Assembly: GCA_002179805.1 (NCBI GenBank)
Contig: NAVB01000533.1
Coordinates: 1-20,157, forward strand
Reading direction: 5' to 3'
Length of the DNA stretch: 20,157 nt
Origin: Acanthamoeba lenticulata
Taxonomy: Eukaryota > Discosea > Longamoebia > Acanthamoebidae
Position 1 is the stretch's first letter, and each line of letters begins with the position of its first letter. The notes beneath the pieces are model-generated. The model was not told where the DNA came from, made no database searches, and worked only from the letters and a program-made list of their open reading frames with translations. Made by a program: the position numbers and the translations under genes. Below, piece after piece: positions 10,301-18,200 of the stretch.

Positions 10301-12730
10301 GTGGTCATCGAGTGCGCGACGCGGGTTGACGCCCACCACCAGCACGCCCGCCAGCGTGCCGGTGCCCTGCTTGGAGACCACCGGCAGCAGCAGGCACGAT
10401 CTGTTGTCCGGGTGGATGTCCACGTGAGCTTGGAATGCTTGGAATGACAAGCCAAGCACACATGAAGGGAGCTGGTGACGCACCGCGGCCGCTCGTTCCA
10501 CCCACCGCAGGGCTGCACTTCCTCAAACGGTGTGAGGTCCAGCTGGCGCGATTCGCCCTTCTCGATCACCTCGCCAAAGAGGTGGCTCAGCTCGCCTTCG
10601 AGCGTCCGCGGCTCTCTCCGGGTCTCATCCTTCCCCTCGTATTTGTCGTCGTTGTCGTCGTCGTCCTCGTCCTGCTCCTGATGCGCCTCGCGCTCGTCAT
10701 CGCTTAGTTTTTTGTCGTCATCGTCTGAACCGCCGCGGCGGCGGCGGCGCGTTATCGCCGAAAGCACGGCCGGGAACCAATGGCGCGCGTCGGCGTAGCC
10801 CGCCACATTGGCCAGCCTGCCGCTCTCGCCGCTGCTGAGGCTGCTGCCCCCACCGCCCTCGGCCGAAGACGAAGAAAACGTGACGCCCGGCTCGAGAAGG
10901 TAGAGCGCGGCGCAGGGGATGTCGTAGGGGCAGTCCCGCGAGTAGCCCTCGAACACGATCTCGCGCACTTCTGCGGATGAGTTGGCTGTCACCCCGCGGG
11001 CCGCGAGCTCCTGCAGAGCTCTGCTCACGCAAGAAAAATCCGATCAGATTATTTATTTAAAAAAAAAAAAAAAACGAGAGAAATAGATGACAAATTGGGT
11101 GACGTAGCATACCGCATCTGTCTCTTGGCGATGACGTGGGCCGAAGTCTCGGAGCTGATGGTGAATACGCCCTTCGGGACACCATCCTCCCCAAACATGG
11201 CGCTGTAGGACCACGTCAAATACACCTCCTTTTGTGTTTAAATAAAGGTAAATATGTTTATCAGTAAAAATTCCTTGATTTGCTGAAAAGAATTTAAAAA
11301 AAAAGCAATGGTATACCTCGAGATAGCCGTTACGCTTCATGAAGAGGAGCTTGTTGGTGGCGAATGTGGGCTGGCCTGTGGCCAAGACACGCTCCACCAT
11401 CGGCCCGAGAATGTGCCACACTTCGGCCCAGGCCTCGGCCGCTGGCGTGCCTGCACACGTGCGGCAGCCATCGCAGATACCGCGTGAGACGATCGTCACC
11501 AGCAGCGATGAGTAGATCGGTCGGTCGGTCGGTGGGTCGTACCCAAGTGGGCGGGATGCTTGTCGCCGAGGAGGCTGACACAGGCGTCGTTGTAGAAGCG
11601 GACCAGGTCAGGCCCCCAGGCGAGGCTCATCGGGAACTGCGAGTGCATCATGAAGCTTATCGCTGTCGTTGCGTGTTTCACATTTTTTTCCTCGCTGACG
11701 TCAGCAAGCAAGCGAGCGAGCCTAAAGGAATGCTGGGACGCCAGGCACGCACCGAGCTTGAGCATGCTAGGCCACGCGCTGGGCGCCCCGAGGGACGTCT
11801 TGGACCAGTCTATCTTCTTCATCAGCTCAAAGACTGAGCTTTTCACTGTCCGCCGCACATCACATTCCATGCATTCTCCATTAGTGCACGGCGAGGTCGC
11901 ATGGGAGGCACATGGGAGCCCGTACCGGTTAGCGGCGGGAAGTCGTCAAACTGTCGAGACAAGGCTTCGTCGCCGGCGACCTCCTTGGCCTTGCTATCGG
12001 CCACATGTGGGGACGATGACGATGATGTCGGCGATGGTGGTGGCTGTGGAGACGTTGAAGTTGGCTCTGCGCGCCGCGGGAAGCGCTTGGGTCGATGCGC
12101 GCCCACGATCTCGCCGTCTCCGTCATCCGCCACCTCGTCGAAGCTCTCGCCGCTCTCGACAAAGGCTTGCTGTGCTTTTTCTCCTCCTTCGTCGCCCTCA
12201 GGCTCAGGGTTGTGGTCGTCAGGGTCGTCGTCGTCGGTGGGCAGGGCGCAGAGGTGGCCGACTTGGTGAAAGCACGCGCCGGCGAGCTGCCGGACTGTGC
12301 GCTTGCGGTGCCGCAGGAGTGTCGGGGCGGCGGCGAGCAGAGCCGAGGCGGCACCGTCGAGGAGAGTTCGTCGCACGTCGTCGTCTGTCTTGGCGCAACG
12401 CAGCGCGGCCAACAGCGTCTGCCGTGTGTGTGCGCGTGCATGCAGTCAGTCTCTGCGCAGCCTCACCACCACCGCTGTGGGCTCACCGGGGCTGCGCTGC
12501 AACTCCCAAACGAGGCCAGCTCACAAATAAAATAGAAAGAATAAAAAGTCCTTGACAACCAACGATTAAAGTAAAGGACGAATCAATTCAACGACGAGAG
12601 AAGGGTTGCAAGGAGGATGCACCTGCAGGGCAGCCTGGAGTTGATCTGGCCCCAGGGAGGCATGCTGCGCGTGCAGCAGATGTGCCGTGGTGAGGCCCCA
12701 GGGCCCGCCCTGCTGGGCAGCTTCATCCAT
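4338..12730 (-). CDS. Double hybrid histidine kinase, 2199 aa, 22 exons, PAS-GAF-HK-REC-PAS-GAF-HK-REC
   Basis: Soluble two-module sensor kinase for His-Asp phosphorelay. Exons in transcript order: 12730-12623, 12519-12487, 12418-11926, 11845-11753, 11662-11543, 11450-11317, 11228-11113, 11020-10484, 10400-10211, 10152-10057, 9981-9767, 9677-9523, 9432-9304, 9211-9140, 9044-8128, 8048-7931, 7848-7402, 7324-7010, 6923-6408, 6330-6035, 5932-5342, 5246-4338. Domains by residue: helical PDS5-like motif ~50-110; acidic linker; PAS-like 225-366 (starts IDWSKTSLG); GAF1 367-608 with an Asp/Glu-rich insert; HisKA1, H-box SHEFRTP, His ~626; HATPase1 713-840 (N-box NLLSNALKF, G1 DTGVGIP, G2 GAGIGLAL); Ser/Ala-rich linker; REC1 1147-1265, phospho-Asp ~1194; PAS2; GAF2 with a polyQ run; HisKA2, His ~1584; HATPase2 1690-1897 with a Ser/Thr insert; REC2 2068-2185, Asp ~2120, Lys ~2169. 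All catalytic boxes are intact. No membrane segment is seen. An HPt partner is needed from elsewhere. The start ATG and the 33-nt exon 2 are the least certain parts. Confidence 0.92.
6739..6780 (-). repeat. CAG repeat encoding polyglutamine in GAF2
   Basis: On the coding (minus) strand this reads as CAG codons giving four Gln, Asp-Lys, then seven Gln, in a surface-loop position of the second GAF domain of the kinase. It is a coding microsatellite. The frame is kept and flanking GAF sequence resumes directly (YDLVVDLFNGVRVG). Confidence 0.8.
8100..8118. repeat. GA/CT dinucleotide microsatellite in an intron
   Basis: Eight or so GA units on the plus strand, read as CT on the gene strand, lie just inside the 5' part of the intron at 8127-8049. 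It forms a pyrimidine run there, but about 50 nt ahead of the acceptor, so it is not the usual polypyrimidine tract. Likely length-polymorphic. Confidence 0.75.
9097..9127. repeat. Three tandem CCACGTCA units in an intron
   Basis: The plus strand carries CCACGTCA three times at a spacing of about 11-12 nt, separated by C/T-G-C. On the gene strand this is three TGACGTGG units, each a half-site like those bound by bZIP (CREB/ATF) factors. All three lie in the intron 9139-9045 of the kinase gene. Confidence 0.6.
9433..9522 (-). other. 90-nt intron with no stop codon, inside HATPase1 of the double kinase
   Basis: Donor GTATAC at 9522, acceptor GGCCAG ending at 9433. The intron is exactly 30 codons and open in the frame of both flanking exons, so if retained it would insert a strongly hydrophobic Ile/Leu/Val-rich segment. 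The paralog has an intron at the same position and phase (18277-18464), which shows it is an intron. Confidence 0.85.
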
Positions 12731-13093
12731 GTTCTATCGCCAACCAAGATGCGCCACCCCCACCCCGGTGCCGTTTCCGTTTTTTCTCACGCGTGTCTCG
12801 TTGAGTGTGTGTCTTCCTGCTCTGCCGCGTAAAAGAACATGTCAAGCGTCCAGGCAAGGATTTTAGAGAATTTGCGAGGATATTAACAATCCATACTCCA
12901 CATTCCAACAAATGAGCTCGACCCTATCCGGGAACGGAGCTAAACGTGTGATCAGGCCGGAGATGACTAGCAGAACGAACCGGAGCGTGCAGCTGGTGTG
13001 TTCCCCCACAAAACCCAAAAAATCAACCGTGTAATTGGTGATGTACATGTTTGCCACGCCGTGAGTGTGAGCCAAAAGAGGTCGAGGGAAGCT
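12731..13093 (-). promoter_or_regulatory. Spacer: 3' UTR of the WH2 gene and promoter of the double hybrid kinase
   Basis: Both neighbours are on the minus strand, so this 363-nt stretch must hold the end of the upstream transcript and the start of the kinase transcript. I see no AATAAA on the minus strand and no clear TATA box. Open frames here are short and lack domains. Nothing else is recognisable. Confidence 0.4.
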
Positions 13094-14464
13094 TCAGAAG
13101 CGCCTCGGCGAGCCAGGCCGGCCAGCGGCGCTGGCGGGCGAGCCGAAGCGAGGCGCCGACGTCGGGCCGGTCGACGTGGGCGCTCCGGCGCGCGGAGAGC
13201 CCCCTGGGGCCGGCATGCTGGGCCCGGGGCCACCGCCGCTCTTGAGCTTGCCCCGCATCGCCATGGCCATGGCCGCCAGGTTGTTGCCGCCACCGCCTCC
13301 GCCCGCGGCCGCGCCGCCTCGTCCACCGCCACCGCCGCCACCACCGCCCGAGTCGCCCTTGCCCAAGACGGGAGCGCTCTTGTCGACCGTCTTGGCCTTC
13401 TTGAGGCCGCCCTTGTTGAAGCCGTTGATCGAGTTGAGCAGCGCGCCGCGTCCGGCCGATGAGGCTGGCGCAGCCACGGGCGCAGCGGGCGGCGGGGGCG
13501 GCGGGCCAGCCGCCGGAGGGGGCGGAGGCGGGGCGCCACCACCAATAACGCCAAACGCCGGCGGCGGAGGCGGGCCGCCGCTGATACCGCTGCCACCGCC
13601 GCCGCCAATCACGCCAAACGCTGGCGGAGGCGGCGGACCGCCAGACGAGACCGCTGCCGGGAGAGACATGTGTCAGCGCTTCACTGTCTCGTGAATCATG
13701 CGCATGGATGAGACTAGTACCGGGTACAGGAGCAGGAGCGGAAGCGGCGGCCGAGGCCTTGCGCTCGGCTTCGGCGGCACGGCGCTCGGCGTCGGCGGCG
13801 CGCTTCTCGGCGTTGGCTAGCTTGGCCTCGAGGTCGCGCACGGCAGCGGTGTTGGTCGAGGACGGCACGGGCGCGGCAACGGTGGTCGAGGCCTTGCGCT
13901 CGGCCTCGGCCGCACGCCGTTCAGCGTCGGCGGCGCGTCGTTCAGCGGCGGCGAGTTTCGATTCGGCATCGCGGAGGGCGGTGGCCGCTGAGGCTGAGGC
14001 CGAGGCTCCAGACGACGTCGCCCGGCGTTCAGCCTCAGCAGCGCGCTGCTCGGCCTCCACGAGCGCGGTCTCCAGTTCTCGCACACGCCCATCGGGGCCT
14101 GGTGTCGCCATGTTTCGGGCGGTGTCGGTTCGTGTTAAATGAACTGCAATTTAACGCAAAAAAGAACGAACACGAAAAACAAAACGTGGCAGAGAGGGGG
14201 CGTACGTGGGGCGGCAGCTGAACTCGCGCGCAGCTGAGCGAGTTCGCCCTCAAGACGGGAGGATTTGGTCTTCTCGTTGCGCAGCTCGGCTTCGATCTGC
14301 GAAAGGCGGGATTGTAGGGTAGCGTTCTTCTGTCTTTCTTCGTCGTATTCTTTCTTGAAGCTTGCTCCCGCTGAAGGTGGAGGCGCTTCTATCTTGCTTC
14401 CACAGTGGACGCAGAACTTGGCCGAGTCGGCGTTAGCGTTCCCACACTTGCCGCACGCCACCAT
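13094..14464 (-). CDS. Zinc-ribbon, coiled-coil, proline-rich WH2-domain protein, 413 aa (actin-binding)
   Basis: Exons 14464-14206, 14143-13721 and 13653-13094 (introns 62 and 67 nt) give 413 residues in frame. Residues 4-21 are a CxxC-x10-CxxC zinc ribbon (CGKC...CVHC). Residues ~36-80 and ~105-217 are Ala/Glu/Arg-rich coiled coils containing a 29-residue block present twice. Residues 232-290 are proline-rich, with GGPPPPPAFGVIGGG twice and two hexaproline runs, the kind of sequence profilin and SH3 domains bind. Residues ~295-325 (GRGALLNSINGF...LKKAKTVDKSAP) match a WH2 motif, which binds monomeric actin: the amphipathic helix with the LL pair is followed by an LKKA form of the LKKT/V element. 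A Gly-rich tail follows. The order proline-rich plus WH2 recalls verprolin/WIP proteins, but their WH2 lies at the N-terminus and they lack a zinc ribbon. Likely cytoplasmic. The first ATG opens directly into the zinc ribbon. Confidence 0.87.
13535..13642 (-). repeat. Two copies of a proline-rich 15-residue unit
   Basis: GGPPPPPAFGVIGGG is encoded at 13642-13598 and again at 13579-13535, separated by a short Gly/Ser stretch. Each unit carries five prolines followed by AFGV. This is a local tandem duplication, and such units often bind profilin or SH3 domains. Confidence 0.8.
13752..13838 (-). repeat. Second copy of the 29-residue coiled-coil repeat
   Basis: Encodes RDLEAKLANAEKRAADAERR and the rest of a block matching that at 13887-13973, with only a few substitutions. 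The start-to-start distance is 135 nt (45 residues). It extends the coiled coil of the WH2 protein by in-frame duplication. Confidence 0.8.
13887..13973 (-). repeat. First copy of the 29-residue coiled-coil repeat
   Basis: Encodes RDAESKLAAAERRAADAERR and the rest of a block ending AAEAERKAS, matching the copy at 13752-13838. The two copies are joined by an Ala/Pro/Thr linker of 16 residues. Confidence 0.8.
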
Positions 14465-15278
14465 CTTCTTTTACTGACAACGACACACTCCTTTCTTCAG
14501 CAATTTGCCTGTTGTCTTCAGATTCGGATTGGTTCTGGCTTTGTGTTTTAAGAAAGACACGAAATGCGTTTCGAAACATGTCGGCTTCTTTTCTTGGCGC
14601 TGGTTTGGTCGATCCGCACACTGCGCCTCGTGCGGTAAGCCACACGTCGGGTGAGCCTGATCCGCGGTTGCGATATCTTACACGTGGGAGTTGCTCGCCC
14701 AAGAAAATCCCCTTGTTTTGGGCTTGTGGGGTCGCCCTGCCGGCAGCAGCGCTAAGGTCCGAAGTAGCGCCTCGAACTCGGCCGAGCTGCTTCTGCGGCG
14801 ACGACGGAAAACGAGTGTAGTTGTGGAGGAGGCAGGGAAGCCACGAAGAAGAAGAGAAAGAGCGAGAGAGGGAGGACTTGGACGGAAAAGGGGCGCAGAG
14901 CCCTACGTTCCACTTGCAAAAAGAAAGTCACCCCCCCTTCGCTTTTTTTGAGGGCCACCTTCAGCCGGTGCGCCCACAGCGGGTTTCCATATCATCATTC
15001 ATCATCTTCTTGCATTCGATTCTCAGCGATTGGCAGCTGGCGCGCTGCTGGATTGAATTGAACTGCAACGAGACAACGGCAGCCACACCGTAAAGGCGAC
15101 GCTGCGGAAAGCTTCGTGAATTTCGCATCGTTACAGCATTTGGGCATCAGCGCATCCATAGATCCCCATATCTGCTAGCTTCGCCTCCCCACATCATTTG
15201 CAACATCAACAAAAGAAGGTGGAACACAAAGGAGTCTATTTGAGCATCTGTCCAGAGAGCAGCAGACGACCGCCTGCC
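14465..15278. promoter_or_regulatory. Divergent promoter region between the WH2 gene and the second kinase gene
   Basis: 814 nt separate two divergent start codons, so both promoters and 5' UTRs must lie here. Seen: ATTGG (reverse CCAAT) at 14528-14532, about 65 nt upstream of the WH2-protein ATG; another ATTGG at 15029-15033; a CACGTG E-box at 14681-14686; and a GA-rich stretch near 14845-14872. No TATA box is obvious on either side. Open frames of up to about 100 codons occur on both strands but have no domain and no partner exons, so I call no gene here. Confidence 0.45.
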
Positions 15279-18200
15279 ATGGCTTTGTCCCTTCCTTCTC
15301 TGCCATCTGCTCTTCTGGCGTCCGTTTTATCAACGGAATCGCTTGCCAAAAACATACAGGTTCATTTCGTTTTCCAGTTGATGGTTGATGTTTCGTTATA
15401 ATTATCGCTCCAAAAAGCAAAATGAGGGTTAACTAATTCAGAATGCTGACTGGTGCAGATAATCTTGGCCACACTGTCCCGTGTGGAGCATGAGGTGAAG
15501 GCCGAGGAGCGATATCTCTTCGATCTTATCGCCGCTTCCCTGGTGACCCCTCACATCCTCCACCACCGACACCATGGCATCAAGCAAACCGTGCTCGCAT
15601 GTCTGCGCGAGGTGGTACGCATCTCCTCGCTCGATTCCTCCACCACAGACGCCGACGACGAGCCCTCCTCGCCCGATCAGCAGGTGCGCGCCCTTGTGGC
15701 TTCTCCGCACAAATAATTCTGAATAATAATAATAATGATACGATTATTAATGGTGGGTTGCAGCGCGCGCGGCGACTCTCGGCGGAAACACAGCAGGCCA
15801 AGCAGGTCGAACCAGACTCGAACGAGGACGAGTTGGAGGACGACCGCCCCCGAAGGCAGCCGGTCGCCCGGTCCTCGCCGCGCTGGAAAAAGGCTTCCAG
15901 CAACCGTCGCGTCAGCGGCGTCGTGACGCCGGTCACCACCACCACGACGCGCGCACCCGAGGACGAGGAGGACGCGCAGCCCGAGCCCGCCGCGACGCGG
16001 TCCCTCAAGGCCAGCCTCGGCCACGACGAGACTGCCAGCGATAGCGGCAGCCCGCGCGATGGCGCCAGCAGCAGCAGCGACAGCGAGGGCGGTCAGCCGT
16101 GGTTTTTGTCACACCGCGTCGGCGGCAAGTTGACGTCGCTCCGCCGGTCGTCGCTCATGAGCCAGCTCTACTCGTCCTCGGGCGGCGAGACGTGCGCCAT
16201 GTTCCGCACCATAGATTGGTCCAAGACGCCGCTGGGCCCGGTCTCGGACTGGCCGTTGAGCCTGAAGGCCGTCCTTGGCATCTGCTTCTTCTCCCGCTTC
16301 AACATGGTGCCCGCCTCCCCCTGGCCATCTTATCTTTGTCATCTTCATCTTCCTGCTCATCGTGTTAGTGATGATGAATATTATTCACTCTTTCTATGAT
16401 GTTGTCAACAACATTGAACAGCTGATCTGGTGGGGCGAGGACTACCTCATGTTCTACAACGACAGCTACAGCAAAATCATCGGCCCGGCCAAGCACCCGC
16501 GCTTCTTTGGTATGTGCTCCCATTCACGCCTTCGCGTACTTGACATTCTTTTCTCGAAGAGAAGGGCTGACAATGACGCACGATAGCACGACCTGGACGC
16601 GAGTGCTTCGCTGAGATCTGGCACATCATTGGGCCCATGCTTGAGTACGTGCGCACGACGGGCGATGCCACCTGGGTCGACGACCAGCTCCTCCACCTCA
16701 ACCGCAACGGCTTCCTCGAGGCACGCCAAACATGTTTCTCTTTCTTATTTTATTTTATTTTTAATGCCATGTCAGTTAATATATCTATGTTTTCATTTTT
16801 TTAAAAATAAAAACATCTCTTAACTTTTTATCATTTATTAATGTATTATTTATTTGCAGGAGTGCTACTACACATACTCGTACAGCCCGTTGTTCCTGGA
16901 TGATGGCTCGATCGGCGGTGTCTTCAACGCCGTCACGGACACGACCGCCCGCATCATCAACGAGCGGCAGCTGCGGTGCCTTTCGCTGCAATCTTGAGCC
17001 TCTCTTGTCATGTTTTAATTATTTTTTGAACTGTTTTAGTTAATTAGTTAATTAATTTTGTTTTGGACAGACTGCTGCGAGAGGTGGCGACTCGGGCCGT
17101 GGACGCAGCGAGCGCCGTAGACGCGTTGAACATCTGCGCACAGGCCATCGAGGCCAGCGGCGGGTACCGCCTCGCGCCATTTTTATTGATTTATTTTTAA
17201 AAATACTCTTTATTTACTTTGGCTCGTCGCTCCGCCGCAGGTACGACGTCCCGTTCGCGTGCCTCTACCTGCTGCATGAAGACGGAACGGTCGCCAATCG
17301 CGTGGCGGTCGTGGGCTGTGCGGCCGACTCGCCGTTGTCCCCCGCCACGGTCTTCCTCGACGGATCGACGTCGTCGCCACCATCGTCGCCGTCATCTTCC
17401 TCGTCGGCGTCGCCAGAGCCACCTGCCTCGGACGCGGCCGACAGCCGACTGTCGCCGGAGATGTGGGCCACCGTGTTCCGGCGGCTCGTCGCCGAAGGCG
17501 CCGAGCAGGAGATCGACCTCGTCCCATTTGGCGACGCCGTTCCGCGCTGCGGGGCGTGGGATGACCAGCCCCGGACGTGCGTCGTGCTGCCCATCGGCGA
17601 GCTGGCCGGCGTGCTCGTGGCGGGCGTTAACACGCGCCACGCCCTCGACGACAGCTACCGGTACGTGCCTCACGGCCGTGTGTGAGATGAGGACTTGTGG
17701 GCCTGACGGCGCTCTGGTATGCGTGACACAGGACATTCTTCAAATTGTTTATGGGGAATGTGTCGTCGGCTATGGCCAACGCGACGGCGCGCGAGGACGA
17801 GCGCAAGCGAGGCGAAGCGCTGGCCGAGCTGGATCGAGCGAAGATGGTCTTCTTCTCAAACATCTCACACGAGTTCCGGACGCCGCTCACCCTCATGCTC
17901 GGCCCGCTCGAGGACCTGCTCGCGCTGCCCGTGACCGACCCGCACCACCGCGAGCAAGTGGCGCTGGTGCACCGCAACGCGCTGCGGCTGCTCAAGCTCG
18001 TCAACTCGCTGCTCGACTTTTCGCGCCTCGAGGCCGGCAAGACGAAGGCCGTGTTCGAGGCCACCGACCTGGCCCAGCTCACGCAGGAGCTGGCTTCCAT
18101 CTTCCGGTCGGCCATCGAGAACGCCGGCATGCGCCTCGTCATCGACTGCCCCAAGCTCTTGGCCGACGCCTACGTCGACCGGGACATGTGGGAAAAGATC

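Noticed and set aside
13176..13694. Proline-rich 172-codon frame on the plus strand
   Set aside because: Antisense of Gly/Pro-rich codons of the WH2 protein. The minus-strand frame has the WH2 motif, the splice signals and the zinc-ribbon first exon.
14512..14820. 102-codon open frame in the divergent promoter region
   Set aside because: No recognisable domain, no partner exons, and it overlaps the expected 5' UTR and promoter of the WH2 gene on the other strand.
15279..15683. A separate PDS5 gene ending before the kinase
   Set aside because: The reading frame continues by phase-0 junctions into the kinase linker, the segment is only about 100 residues, and the paralogous kinase carries the same module at the same place.
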